A stretch of DNA of 64,000 bases from contig NC_035170.2 in NCBI RefSeq assembly GCF_001659605.2, positions 23,738,190 to 23,802,189 on the forward strand, written 5' to 3'. Origin of the DNA: Manihot esculenta. Its lineage: Eukaryota > Streptophyta > Magnoliopsida > Malpighiales > Euphorbiaceae. Numbering within the stretch: the first letter of the stretch is position 1; every line of letters starts with the position of its first letter. Below the pieces are notes generated by a model. That model worked only from the letters and a program-made list of their open reading frames with translations, was not told the DNA's origin and did no database searches. Position numbers and translations under genes: made by a program. Of the stretch, positions 8,520-19,250 are shown piece after piece.

Positions 8520-11500
8520 ATGAGAGGAACTCGTCGATCTGCAAGATTGACTGGAGTACCACCTGAGGATGAGGGCATGAGCGCCCGTCCTCCAGCATTG
8601 CCTAGGGCAATGTCTAGCAGGTCCAACAGGGACAGAGTAGCAAGAGACCCTAGAAGGTCTTTAGATCTGGGAAGAAGCAGATCGGTACGAGGAACAGTTC
8701 AAGGTGGTATGTCAGAAGATGTGGGAGATGACATGGATGTGGACCAGAGGAGGGATGGCAGTTTGGGGATGAGTATGTCAGAGGAAGGCATGGGAGAGTC
8801 CCAAGGAGGCACTCAGGCCTCGGGTTTTGTTCAGCCACCTCATTACCCACCTTTCTCACAGAATCCCGGGTATTCGATAGGAGGTACATCGGATTACCCT
8901 AGTTTTAGCCCTTACCCCACACAGATGCCATACCCACCATATTACCCACCATACCCACAGTATCCTATGTATCCACCACCACCCTACCATCCAAATCCAG
9001 TAAACCCTACTACAGAAAATGTTGCACCTCCTCCACCACCAGCAGCACCTACTGTCCCAGAAGCCCAAATACCTCAACCTAGCTCATCAGGAGGGAGCAA
9101 CGTCAGAATGACTGATTATATGAAGTTGGGTGCTCCCCAGTTTGAAACCGGTGATGACCCATTTGTGTACCTTGAGAGGGTCAAGGCGATAACAGATGAG
9201 ATAGGGGCGGATGACAGTAGAGCCATTCAGATGGCTGGGTTCACACTAAAATGCAAGAAGGCCCGTGAGTGGTTCAAGGGCTATGTGAAACCGAGGGTGG
9301 ATAGTCTATCATGGGAGGAGTTTGCTAATGAATTTGCACGGTGGGCTTTTCCTGATAGTTCAAGGGAATTGAAGATGATAGAATTCGAGCAGTTGAGACA
9401 AACTGATGATATGAGTGTAGATGAATATACTGACAGGTTTATGGAGTTGCTGCCATTTGCTGGGCAGAACCTTGATACAGACCAGAAGAAGTCAAGGAGG
9501 TATATCATGAAGCTCCATTCCAGGTATTCCTCCTTGATACAGTCAGCAGATAGAGAGAGTTTTCACGCCATAGTAGACATGGCTAGGAGGATGGAGGCTA
9601 GTGCTATCATCGAGGGAAAAGTCAAACAGTCAGCAGCACAGCCTTCTGGTTCCAGAACTCCAGGTAAGGGAAAAGTGGATCCTTCTTCCTTAAGCTCAGG
9701 TAGTAAGAGGTGGGGCAGTACCACCAAGAAGTTTAAGAAGAACAAGTTCTGGAACAAGATCAAGTCAGGTCTGGGATTAGGAAGTGGCTCGAGCTCAGGT
9801 GCAGAGAATGCAGTATGTAAGAAATGTGGGAGACCGCACAGAGGAGTATGTCTAGTTGGGACATCAGCCTGCTTCAGATGTGGGCAGGAGGGACACATGG
9901 CACGAGAGTGTCCTAGAGCAGCTTTTGTGACACAGTCTCAGCAGACAGCTTCTGGTAGTGTGGCACAGCCAGTAGCTCCAGCCATGACACAGGCCAGTGG
10001 TAGAGGCAGAGGGAGAGGGTCAGCCTCTTCTTCAGCAGGGTTCAGAGGTGAGGGTCCGTCAGCTCCAGCAAGGATCTTCACAATGACACAGCAGGAGGCA
10101 GATGCATCTAACACCGTGGTGGCAGGTAATTTAGTCATTGGGTGTTCTGATGTGTATGCATTAATGGACCCTGGTGCATCTCATTCTTTTATTGCTCCGA
10201 GGGCCGTAGAGAGGTTGGGATTAATGGTCTCTGGGTTAGAGTGTCCTCTCTGGGTCAGTGGACCCAAGTGTGATCCATCAGTGGCAGAGTCAGTCTGTCA
10301 GTGTAGTCCAGTTTTTGTTGAGGGGAGATGCATGTCCGCCGACCTTGTGGTTCTAGAGTTGACAGATTTTGACGTCATTCTAGGGATGGACTGGTTATCT
10401 ACCCATGGCGCTACCTTGGACTGCAGGGACAAGGTAGTCAGGTTCAGAGGTCAGGATGGATCAGAGGTCGTCTTCAGAGGAGACAGGAGGGGTACACCTA
10501 GAGGTTTGATCTCATCTTTTCAGGCTCGTAGGTTGCTTAGGAGGGGATGTCAGGGGTATTTGGCTCATGTGAGAGAGCTAGATAGTCAGATTAGAGAGCC
10601 CGCCGCAGTGCCAGTGGTCAATGAGTTTTTAGATGTGTTCCCAGACGAGTTGCCAGGTTTACCACCTGTTAGGGAGATAGAGTTCGAGATTGAATTGATG
10701 CCTGGAACTAGACCGATCTCTATTCCTCCCTACAGGATGGCACCAGCTGAGTTGAAAGAATTGAAAGAACAGTTGCAAGAGTTGGTAGACAAGGGCTTCA
10801 TCCGACCGAGTACCTCACCCTGGGGTGCTCCAGTCTTGTTTGTCAGAAAGAAGGATGGATCCCTTAGACTTTGTATCGACTACAGGCAGTTGAACAAAGT
10901 TACTACCAAGAACAAGTACCCATTGCCAAAGATCGACGATCTATTCGACCAGCTAGCAGGAGCGGGTTGTTTCTCCAAAATAGATCTGAGATCCGGTTAC
11001 CATCAGCTGAGGATAAGAGAAGAAGACGTGCCAAAGACAGCTTTCAGGACCAGATATGGGCACTATGAGTTCCTTGTGATGCCGTTCGGGTTAACCAACG
11101 CCCCTGCAGCATTCATGGACCTCATGAACAGAGTGTTTAGACAGTACCTGGATCACTTTGTTATTGTCTTCATAGATGATATCTTAGTGTATTCCAGGAA
11201 TGCAGAGGAGCATGCCCATCATCTGAGGATAGTTTTGCAGACCCTGAGAGAGCATGGCTTGTATGCCAAGTTCTCCAAGTGTGAGTTCTGGTTGAGGAGC
11301 ATTTCGTTCTTGGGGCATGTAGTGTCAGAGAACGGAATTGAAGTAGACCCCAAGAAGATAGAGGCTGTGACTAACTGGCCTAGACCCACCTCAGTGACAG
11401 AGATCAGAAGTTTCTTGGGTTTGGCTGGTTATTACCGGAGGTTCGTTCAGGACTTCTCAAAGATTGCAGCTCCTCTGACCAGACTAACCAGGAAGAATCA

Positions 11501-13511
11501 GAAATTTCTGTGGACCGACCAGTGCGAAGAGAGTTTTGAAGAGCTTAAGAAGAGGTTGACTTCAGCACCAGTTTTAGCTCTGCCATCTAGTGGAGAGGAC
11601 TTTACAGTCTTTTGTGATGCGTCCCGTGTGGGACTGGGTTGTGTGCTTATGCAGAATGAGAGGGTGATTGCCTATGCTTCTAGGCAGCTAAAGAAGCATG
11701 AGTTGAATTACCCCACACATGACCTTGAGATGGCAGCAGTAATCTTTGCACTCAAGATGTGGAGGCACTACCTCTATGGGGTAAAATATGAGATCTTTAC
11801 AGATCATAAGAGCCTGCAGTACATCCTGAGTCAAAGAGATTTGAACTTGAGACAGAGGAGATGGGTAGAGCTGCTGAGTGACTATGATTGCAAGATCCAG
11901 TATCATCCGGGTAAGGCGAATGTCGTGGCAGACGCCCTAAGCCGGAAGTCATTAGGCAGTCTATCCCACATCACGGCAGAGAGGAGACCAGTGGTGAAGG
12001 AGTTTTACAAGCTCATTGAGGAAGGTCTACAGTTGGAGTTGTCTGGTACAGGTGCCATGGTTGCTCAGATGAAAGTGACGCCCGTATTTCTGGAGCAGGT
12101 GGCTCAGAAACAGCATGAGGACCCAGAGTTAGTGAAGATTGCCAGGACTGTTCAGTCAGGCAAAGATAGTGAGTTCAGATTTGACAGTAAGGGGATCCTC
12201 CGCTATGGGAACAGATTATGTGTACCAGATGACATAGGGCTTAAGGGAGACATTATGAGAGAGGCTCATAATGCAAGATACAGCGTTCACCCTGGAGCCA
12301 CCAAAATGTATCAGGATCTGAAAAGAGTATATTGGTGGCCAGCTATGAAGAGGGAAGTGGCACAGTTTGTGTCAGCCTGCGAGGTATGTCAGAGGGTGAA
12401 GCTGGAACATCAGAAGCCGGCTGGAATGCTTAACCCGCTACCTATTCCAGAATGGAAATGGGAAAATATAGCTATGGATTTCGTAGTGGGGCTACCGGCG
12501 GCATCCAACAGATTAGACTCTATATGGGTGATTGTGGACAGACTTACTAAATCTGCTCACTTCATTCCAGTTAGGAGCAACTACTCTGTGGATAAGTTAG
12601 TGCAGGTGTATGTTGATGAGATTGTCAGACTGCATGGGGTCCCGGTATCTATAGTGTTAGATAGAGGGCCCCAGTTCACCTCCAGGTTTTGGCGGAGTCT
12701 GCAGAGTGCTATGGGTACCAGGTTGGATTTCAGTACTACCTTCCATCCCCAGACCGATGGACAGTCAGAAAGGACCATCCAGACAATAGAAGATATGCTC
12801 AGAATGTGTGTGCTGGATTTTGGCGGTTCTTGGAGGCAGCATCTACCTTTGGTGGAGTTTGCCTACAATAACAGCCATCATGCTAGCATCGGGATGGCTC
12901 CATATGAAGCTTTGTATGTGAGGAAGTGCAGATCACCCGTCTGTTGGGAGGAAGTAGGAGAGAAGGCCTTGGCAGGGCCTGAGTTAGTAGAGATCACCAG
13001 CAGGGTGGTACCCATCATCAGAGAGAGAATCAAAACTGCTACGAGCAGGCAGAAGAGTTATGCAGACCTCCACAGGAAACAGGTAGATTTTCAGGAGGGG
13101 GATCTAGTGTTGCTCAAGGTGTCTCCAATGAAAGGGGTGGTTCGGTTTGGTAAAAAGGGTAAGCTAGCTCCACGGTACATCGGACCCTTTGAAGTCTTGC
13201 AAAAGATTGGGAGTGTATCGTACAAGCTGGACTTGCCTGCGTCTATGGAAAGAATCCATCCGGTTTTCCATGTTTCCATGCTAAGGAAGTACGTGTCAGA
13301 TCCGAGCAAGGTTCTTAGTGAGCCTGATGTGGAGATCCAAGAGGATCTCACCTATGTAGAGCAGCCAGTGCGGATTCTTGACACTCAGATCAGAAAGTTG
13401 AGGAACAAGGAAATCCCAATGGTGAAAGTCCTTTGGAACCACCACAATATAGAAGAATGTACCTGGGAGACACGGGAGTCCATGCTCCAGCAATATCCCC
13501 ACCTCTTTTAA
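8520..13511 (+). CDS. Gag-Pol polyprotein of chromovirus A, intact
   Basis: A single frame of 1663 residues runs from the ATG at 8520 ([10 protein letters not shown]). An in-frame ATG at 8394 exists, but the MRGTRR start is the one kept in all copies. Order: low-complexity Pro/Tyr region; gag capsid domain from about residue 197 ([10 protein letters not shown]); CCHC knuckle [14 protein letters not shown] at about 451; aspartic protease with Asp550 (DPGAS); RT with FIDDILVYS (Asp886-Asp887); RNase H starting FCDAS (Asp1033); integrase with Asp1320, Asp1381 and Glu1417 in D,D35E spacing. The C-terminus is chromodomain-like ([14 protein letters not shown]). All key residues seen are present. 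Oddities are LDRGPQF where siblings have SDRGPQF, and LYVRKC where they have LYGRKC. The frame has no stop or frameshift, so the copy could be functional, but activity is not shown. Confidence 0.95.
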   Translation: MRGTRRSARLTGVPPEDEGMSARPPALPRAMSSRSNRDRVARDPRRSLDLGRSRSVRGTVQGGMSEDVGDDMDVDQRRDGSLGMSMSEEGMGESQGGTQASGFVQPPHYPPFSQNPGYSIGGTSDYPSFSPYPTQMPYPPYYPPYPQYPMYPPPPYHPNPVNPTTENVAPPPPPAAPTVPEAQIPQPSSSGGSNVRMTDYMKLGAPQFETGDDPFVYLERVKAITDEIGADDSRAIQMAGFTLKCKKAREWFKGYVKPRVDSLSWEEFANEFARWAFPDSSRELKMIEFEQLRQTDDMSVDEYTDRFMELLPFAGQNLDTDQKKSRRYIMKLHSRYSSLIQSADRESFHAIVDMARRMEASAIIEGKVKQSAAQPSGSRTPGKGKVDPSSLSSGSKRWGSTTKKFKKNKFWNKIKSGLGLGSGSSSGAENAVCKKCGRPHRGVCLVGTSACFRCGQEGHMARECPRAAFVTQSQQTASGSVAQPVAPAMTQASGRGRGRGSASSSAGFRGEGPSAPARIFTMTQQEADASNTVVAGNLVIGCSDVYALMDPGASHSFIAPRAVERLGLMVSGLECPLWVSGPKCDPSVAESVCQCSPVFVEGRCMSADLVVLELTDFDVILGMDWLSTHGATLDCRDKVVRFRGQDGSEVVFRGDRRGTPRGLISSFQARRLLRRGCQGYLAHVRELDSQIREPAAVPVVNEFLDVFPDELPGLPPVREIEFEIELMPGTRPISIPPYRMAPAELKELKEQLQELVDKGFIRPSTSPWGAPVLFVRKKDGSLRLCIDYRQLNKVTTKNKYPLPKIDDLFDQLAGAGCFSKIDLRSGYHQLRIREEDVPKTAFRTRYGHYEFLVMPFGLTNAPAAFMDLMNRVFRQYLDHFVIVFIDDILVYSRNAEEHAHHLRIVLQTLREHGLYAKFSKCEFWLRSISFLGHVVSENGIEVDPKKIEAVTNWPRPTSVTEIRSFLGLAGYYRRFVQDFSKIAAPLTRLTRKNQKFLWTDQCEESFEELKKRLTSAPVLALPSSGEDFTVFCDASRVGLGCVLMQNERVIAYASRQLKKHELNYPTHDLEMAAVIFALKMWRHYLYGVKYEIFTDHKSLQYILSQRDLNLRQRRWVELLSDYDCKIQYHPGKANVVADALSRKSLGSLSHITAERRPVVKEFYKLIEEGLQLELSGTGAMVAQMKVTPVFLEQVAQKQHEDPELVKIARTVQSGKDSEFRFDSKGILRYGNRLCVPDDIGLKGDIMREAHNARYSVHPGATKMYQDLKRVYWWPAMKREVAQFVSACEVCQRVKLEHQKPAGMLNPLPIPEWKWENIAMDFVVGLPAASNRLDSIWVIVDRLTKSAHFIPVRSNYSVDKLVQVYVDEIVRLHGVPVSIVLDRGPQFTSRFWRSLQSAMGTRLDFSTTFHPQTDGQSERTIQTIEDMLRMCVLDFGGSWRQHLPLVEFAYNNSHHASIGMAPYEALYVRKCRSPVCWEEVGEKALAGPELVEITSRVVPIIRERIKTATSRQKSYADLHRKQVDFQEGDLVLLKVSPMKGVVRFGKKGKLAPRYIGPFEVLQKIGSVSYKLDLPASMERIHPVFHVSMLRKYVSDPSKVLSEPDVEIQEDLTYVEQPVRILDTQIRKLRNKEIPMVKVLWNHHNIEECTWETRESMLQQYPHLF

Positions 13512-13598
13512 GGTTAGTCCCTATGTGTTTTATATGTTTGTTATGTTACTTTACTATGCATGTACTAGTTGAGGAACATTCGGGGACGAATGTTCTTA

Positions 13599-13610
13599 AG
13601 GGGGGGAGAA
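13599..13610 (+). promoter_or_regulatory. Polypurine tract of element A
   Basis: AGGGGGGGAGAA directly precedes TGTAATACCC of the 3' LTR. This is the plus-strand priming site. The same tract appears reverse-complemented in elements B and C. Confidence 0.9.
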
Positions 13611-15863
13611 TGTAATACCCGGCTAGACTCCGGTGCCGGAATTCCTACCGTCCGGTGGAATCTCGGATGTCGGAGACCTCTAAAAGGGTAGAATCATGTT
13701 TTATAAAAATGTTTTAATGTGTTTTATGTTTTAAGTATGAAATTAAATGAGTTTTTGCATGAAAAGTCTTAGGAGGAAAACCCAGGTTCGGCCGCCGAAA
13801 GCCAAGTTCGGCCGCCGAACATGCATGTGTTTTGGAGGCACGTTAGGCCCCCGAAAGCATGAGTTAGGGAAGTCCAGGTTCGGCCTCCGAAAGTCAAGTT
13901 CGGCCGCCGAACATTGCATGGATGCGGAGGCACATTCGGCCCCCGAACGTGGCCTGGCCAGCCACCTATAAAAGGGGCACTTAGCCGAAATGGGTGAGCT
14001 TTCTCCCATTTTCGGCCACAGTGAGCTTCCGACCTTCCCTTTGCAAATCTTGTGTCCTTCCTCCAAATCTCTTCCATTTTTCTTGAGTTTTAAACTCACA
14101 TTGCAAGTTTTGAGCTTTTGAAACAAGTTTTGGAGCTTTGGGAACTCAGGAGCTCATTTTCGTGGATCTCCAAGTTTAGGTCGTCTTCCTCTCGATCTTC
14201 AAGAGGTAAGAGCCGATCTTAAGCTCCTTATGTGTTTTAAATAAGTTTTATGCAAGATCTATGAGTAGAAATGCATGTTAGGGCATATGTTGAGTTTATG
14301 GGTTTATATTGATGTTTTAAACAATGTAGCTTGTTTATGTGTTGTTGCAAGTGTTGTAGATGGGGTATATGATAGTTTGAGACCCCTAGGTGTAATGTAT
14401 GATATGTATGCATGTTTTAGAACTAGTTTTTGCATGATTTGAGCTTGGGAGGCGAAATGTGCATAGAGGAGCTGAGTTTCTGCCCTTCGGGAGAAGCTCA
14501 GGTTCGGCCGCCGAACCCCCTTTTGTGAAGGCACATTCGGCTGCCGAAGTTGCCCCCGAAAAGAGACTTTCGTCTCTGTCTGGGACTTTCGGCCGCCGAA
14601 GGTGCCGCCGAAAGTGCCCGACTTTCGGATCTGTCCAGGACTTTCGGCCGCCGAAGGTGCCGCCGAAAGTGCCCTGTCCAGCCATTTCATGCATATTTCT
14701 ATGTGATGTTTTCATGATGTTCTAGGGGGTTTTTGGGGAGTTTATTAGAGTTATGTTTATGTATGATTGGTCCCTCATTGGAGTCCACCTGTGTAGGTTC
14801 GGACCCGAGGAACTGAGGACCCCAGCAGTGAGATAGCTGCTTCAGAGTCTGTAGAGCTTCAGCCAGAGGTGAGTGGAATAAACCTTAAGTTTTTAAATAA
14901 ATGAAATATAACTTTTTGAGTATGTTCATGCATCATATATGCTATGTGATATTATAGGGTGTTTGCATTAGAAATCACGAATATGTTGCATTGCATAATA
15001 TGATGTGGATGCGGATTGGCTATTGGATGATCCTCTAGTCCTCCTATGGTATGATATGATGATGATACGGTATGGATTGCCAGTGAGGCCCATTCTACGC
15101 CCCTGGACTATGTTAAGAGAAAGACCAGTGAGGCCCATTCTACGCCCCTGGCATATTGGAATGTTATGTTATGTTATGTATGTAAGAGAAAGGCCAGTGA
15201 GGCCCATTCTACGCCCCTGGCACGATTGGACTATGTTGAGGACTATGGGTGACGATACCATCCTTATGTGATATGTTTGTGATGTGTTGCATTTCATGGA
15301 AGCATGAAATATTTTAATATATGTTTTCTCTATTCTGCTCACTGGGCTTTATAGCTCACCCCTCTCCCCTAACCCCAGCTGTGCAGGTACAGGGTAGATC
15401 AGGAGGTTAGCCAGAGTATGGAAGCTATGTTTATGTAATAGTTAGACTGTGGACATGACAATGGTATCATGATGTAATGTAAAGTGTTTTAAAGTTATGT
15501 TATGTAATTTGAATATTGAGGATAGAGTTGTGCTTGACCAATACAGATTGTTAATCCCACTTGTATGTACATGATCTTTATGATATGAGATATGAGGTTA
15601 TGTTTCAACCAAGCTTATATATGATGAGATACCCCATTGGAGCATTTGATGAGGGCTCCAGTGGAGGTTTATGTTATGTTTATGTTTATGTACAGGTTGA
15701 GCTTGGTTGATATATGAGAATGGTTACAGGTTTATGAGTATTGTTGATCATGTATGGGATTAAACAGGATTACAGGTTATGTTAGGCTTGCTACGGGTCC
15801 CGGCAGCCTTACGCCGATCTGGATCCTAGCGTCGGTAGCGGTCCGGATTTTCGGGCTGTTACA
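13611..15863 (+). repeat. 3' LTR of element A
   Basis: This 2253-base LTR begins TGTAATACCC and ends TTACA. It is nearly identical to the 5' LTR. It lacks one 19-base inverted-repeat unit and carries several C/T and G/A differences at CG sites. Confidence 0.93.
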
Positions 15864-16320
15864 AGCTAGGTTTAGGCATTTGGGTTTCTGGGACAGTAGG
15901 TGTTGTTGGTGGTGGAGGAGGTGCAGCATCCCCTGGGGTAGGGTTTGCTGTACCTGGATAGAAAGATGGGGGTGGGTACATAGGGTACTGTGGGTACGAT
16001 GGGTAGAAAGGTGGGTACGGCATCTGAGAGTGATAAGGGGTAAAACTGGGGTAATCCGATGTACCTCCCATCGAATACCCGAAATTATGAGAAAAGGGTG
16101 GGTAGTAAGGTGGCTGAACAAATCCCGAGGCCTGAGTGCCTCCTTGGGACTCTCCCATCCCCTCCTCCGACATACTTACTCCGAGACTGCCATCCCTCCT
16201 CTGATCCACATCCATCTGATCCCCCACATCCTCTGACATATCCCCTTGCACTGTTCCCCTTACTAATCTGCTTCTGTTCATATCCAAAGACCTTCTAGGG
16301 TCCCTCACTGCTCTTTCCCT
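15864..16320 (-). pseudogene. Chromovirus gag fragment, piece 2 (N-terminal half)
   Basis: The minus strand encodes [13 protein letters not shown], then the [23 protein letters not shown] and Pro/Tyr-rich text of the family gag. It continues across element A into 5976-5636. It begins at RERA, exactly where the plus-strand gag fragment at 17375-17493 stops. Confidence 0.85.
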
Positions 16321-16525
16321 TCGATTATAGCACTAGCCTCCATCCTCCGAGCCATATCCACTATGGCATGGAAACTCTCCCTCTCTGCTGACTGAATCAA
16401 GGAGGAATACCTGGAATGGAGCTTCATGATATACCTCCTTGAATTTTTCTAATTTGTATCCAGATTTTGCCCGGCAAACGGCAACAGCTCCAAAAACCTG
16501 TCTGTATACTCATCCTCAGACTGAA
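16321..16525 (-). pseudogene. Chromovirus gag fragment, piece 3, displaced
   Basis: The minus strand reads [28 protein letters not shown] and [12 protein letters not shown], which is the gag segment that should follow SVNE at 5636. Here it precedes the N-terminal piece, so the order is scrambled. On its upstream side it joins LTR sequence at TCTGAG|GATGAG, one base from the LTR position that carries a GAG|GTGAGT donor-like site. Confidence 0.8.
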
Positions 16526-17012
16526 GCTCTAACAGACTCAGAAGCAGCTGAACTCACTGCTGGGGTCCTCGGTTCCTCGGGTCCGAACCTACACAGGTGG
16601 ACTCAAATGAGGGACCTAACATCCAAGAGCATGACTCTAAAATACTCCCCAAAAACCCCCTAAAACACCTTAAAACAATCATAGAAATCATGCAAAGGAG
16701 GGCTGAACAAGACACTTTCGGCGGCAGGTTCGGCGGCCGAAAGGCCCTCCAAAGCCGAAAGTCATGCAGGTTCGGCGGCACCTTCGGCGGCCGAAAGTGC
16801 CCTCCAGAGACGAAAGTCCATTTTCGGAGACAGGGTTCGGCAGCCGATACATGCTACCACAGGCAGGTTCGGCGGCCGAAAGAACCTTCGGCTGCCGAAC
16901 CTGAGTTCTTCCCAAAGGGCAGAAACTCAGCCTCTCCATGCATAAAAGCCTCCTAACACATTCAATCAAGCATCCAACTCTCTCAAATCATGCATAGACA
17001 CTTGCATCAACA
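16526..17012 (-). repeat. LTR middle fragment (minus)
   Basis: This piece contains the LTR segment with GAACCTACACAGGTGGACTC, the run of Cs before CTAAAACACC and an inverted-repeat array (TTCGGCGGCCGAA) read on the minus strand. It meets a plus-oriented LTR end at about 17013, making a head-to-head LTR junction. Confidence 0.8.
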
Positions 17013-17105
17013 CAGGATGAATGTTTGGCTTGCTACGGGTCCCGGCGGCCTTAAGCCGATCTGGATCCTAGCGCCGGTAGCGGTCCGATTTTCGGGTAGT
17101 TACAG
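17013..17105 (+). repeat. LTR U5 end fragment (plus)
   Basis: It runs from CACAGGATGAATGTTTGGC to TTCGGGTAGTTACA and is almost identical to the terminal 93 bases of the composite (18015-18107). A primer binding site follows directly. Confidence 0.85.
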
Positions 17106-17493
17106 ATTGGTATCAGAGCCCTAGGTTCATATGGTCAGACCTAGAGTGTCGGGCTTATAGATGTTCTAGAAGGTCAAGCACAATAGGAAAATCATGTCCA
17201 CTAGGATAGGATGTAGAGTCCTGTCTTGAATGATGATGTGAAATGCCATGATTATATGCATGTGCATTAATGATATGCTATGTATGTGATGTATGTGATG
17301 CGGGTTCATGTGTTTGCACATGAACCATTTGATGCTAATGTTTATGTTATGTGTGCTGTTTTTCAGAAAACAGGATGAGAGGAACTCATCGATCTGCACG
17401 ATTGATTGGAGTACCACCCCAGGACGAGGGCACTGATGCCCGTCCTCCTGCATTGCCTAGGGCAATGTCAAGTAGGTCCAGCAGAGAAAGAGC
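17106..17493 (+). pseudogene. Leader, primer site and gag N-terminus fragment, piece 1
   Basis: TGGTATCAGAGC follows the LTR end, then the family leader, then MRGTHRSARLIGVPPQDEG up to SSRERA. At about 17493 it changes to LTR sequence (GGATTTCTCCCC). The switch is at AAAGAGCGG, which is present both in gag and in the LTR, so a template switch at microhomology is likely. Confidence 0.8.
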
Positions 17494-18107
17494 GGATTTC
17501 TCCCCATCTCCGAGTTGGATCGCCTCTCCTCTCGTTCTTCAAGAGGTAAGAGTAGATCCATAGTTCATTTCATGTTTTAAGTAAATTTTATGAATATTTA
17601 CGGGGTAGAAATACATGTGTAGGTTTATGTTGAGTTTATGGTTAAATGTGTGTTTATGAGCAATGTATGTTGGTTATGCATGTTTGATGTGTTGTAGTTG
17701 GGGTTTAGGATAGTTTGAAACCCCTAGGAGCTTGTATGTTTGAGTATGCATGTTGTAGAATAGGAAAATGCTTGATTGAATGTTTAATTATTCTGCTCAC
17801 TGGGCTTTATAGCTCACCCCTCTCCCTTAACCCCCAGGTTTGCAGGTACAGGGTAGACCAGGAGGTCAGCAGGAGTAGAGTCATGTGTTATGTAATAGCT
17901 AGATGTGGACATGAATATGTTGTAATGTAAAAGTATAGTATTGAATGTTTATTTATTCTGCTCACTGGGCTTTATAGCTCACCCCTCTCCCTTAACCCCC
18001 AGACTTGCAGGTTCACAGGATGAATGTTTGGCTTGCTACGGGTCCTGGCGGCCTTAAGCCGATCTGGATCCTAGCGCCGGTAGCGGTCCGATTTTCGGGT
18101 TGTTACA
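17494..18107 (+). repeat. Rearranged LTR fragment ending in U5 (plus)
   Basis: It has LTR sequence from the exon-1-like region (CTTCAAGAG|GTAAGAG at about 17546), skips the arrays, then carries a block TTATTCTGCTCACTGGGC... twice (about 17779-17845 and 17943-18010) before the normal U5 end. It is followed by the right GAGAT duplication. Confidence 0.8.
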
Positions 18108-18112
18108 GAGAT
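18108..18112. repeat. Target-site duplication GAGAT, right copy
   Basis: It matches 5474-5478 exactly. Copia RT sequence resumes straight after it. Confidence 0.85.
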
Positions 18113-19250
18113 ATTAGATGGGTTGGTCGATTTGAGTATCAGTCCATAAGTAGAAGTCCCTTGCAAGTAACGAAGAACTCGCTTCACCTCTAACTAGTGG
18201 TCTTCAATTGGTTCTTTCATATATTGTGCTAACTTGTTGATTGAATAAGAAATTTCAGGTCTTATAAGGAGAGGTACTGAAGACTACCGATAGTGCTACG
18301 ATATAATGTAACATCAGTAAATTTACTGAATTTACTGATACTAGATTTCTATAAAGCAACTGGAGTTGAAATCGGCTTGGACGCATGCATGTTGACACGT
18401 TTCAGCAAGTCTAAAATATACTTGGTTTGTGTGAGCAGTAAAGTACCTTTCCACTAGTATCCTTGAATTCTAAGGAAGTACTGAAACTTTTCCAAGTTTT
18501 TTAGCAAAAATGATTTCTTCAAATGTCGTTCCACCTGCTGAATTAATTTAAAACTCTTGCCTGTCAAGATAAGATCATCTACATAGGTTAAACAATACAT
18601 AGTATGTCCATTTGATCAAAAAATGAACAGTGAGTGATCTAACTTGGATTGAGCGAAACCAAACGAAAGGAGCAAATCTTTCAAACAATTATGCCATTCT
18701 CTTGGCGCTTATTTTAGCCCATAAAGAGAGTGATGCAACTTACATACATAATACAGTTTAGAATCATCAAGAAAATGATTGAGTGGAAGTGGATGTTGGA
18801 GACGTAGAAGGAGCTAAATTAGTAGTTGAAAAAGGTTCAACAGTAGTTTATAGCCGCGTCATATAAACTGTCTCGTTTAGCTTACCATGCATAAATGCAT
18901 TCGCAGCATCATACTTCTGAACATCCCAATTATGAGAAACTGCAATGCTTAAGATTATGCAGATCGTCGTCGGTTTCACAACAGGAGAAAGCATTTCTCC
19001 AAAATCTACTCCATGCCTTTGGTGGAACCCTTTTATGACAAGTGGATCTTAACCATCTGAATTTTCTTTAACTCGAAATACCTATTTACTTTCAACCACA
19101 TTCGCCCCTTACAGAGGTAGACCAAGTTCCCAAATCCCCAGTTTCGGTAGTGAATGGAGTTCACTTATTTATGCTTCACGCCACTCATGATACTTCTTAG
19201 CGTCGGTTACTGAAACAAGTTGCAAAGGAGGAGCAATTGCAGCAAGAACC
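18113..19250 (-). pseudogene. Copia reverse transcriptase remnant
   Basis: The minus strand carries broken copia RT text, readable in short stretches such as VLRYLQGT just inside 18113 and the region around 18540-18720. Many stops and frameshifts are present. A 60-70 base stretch at about 18786-18855 does not belong to RT: it nearly duplicates linker sequence found at 19415-19480. Confidence 0.65.

Larger units (their letters stand above)
5977..15863 (+). mobile_element. Complete Tekay/Del-type Ty3 chromovirus A
   Basis: This 9.9-kb element has two LTRs of about 2.25 kb, a primer binding site complementary to initiator Met-tRNA, one open gag-pol frame and a polypurine tract. A C-terminal chromodomain-like segment and domain order gag-PR-RT-RH-IN place it in the chromoviruses, close to the Tekay/Del clade. 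By eye the LTRs differ at roughly twenty sites plus one 19-base indel, so the insertion is young. It lies inside the gag remnant of the composite. I see no clean target duplication, and the first LTR bases read AG instead of TG. Confidence 0.92.
5479..18107. mobile_element. Rearranged chromovirus composite with inverted U5 ends
   Basis: The insertion is bounded by a perfect 5-bp duplication (GAGAT), so it entered the copia element in one integration event. Both outer ends are the U5 terminus of the same Tekay-like LTR family: reverse-complemented on the left (TGTAACGACCCGG) and forward on the right (CGGGTTGTTACA). A normal element would have U3 at one end. Inside are LTR and gag pieces on both strands, plus the later full-length element A (5977-15863). 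Without A the composite is about 2.7 kb. Confidence 0.75.

Noticed and set aside
8650..13502. Antisense and alternative-frame ORFs inside gag-pol of A, and the same in B and C
   Set aside because: They are shadows of the long coding frame with no independent signal.
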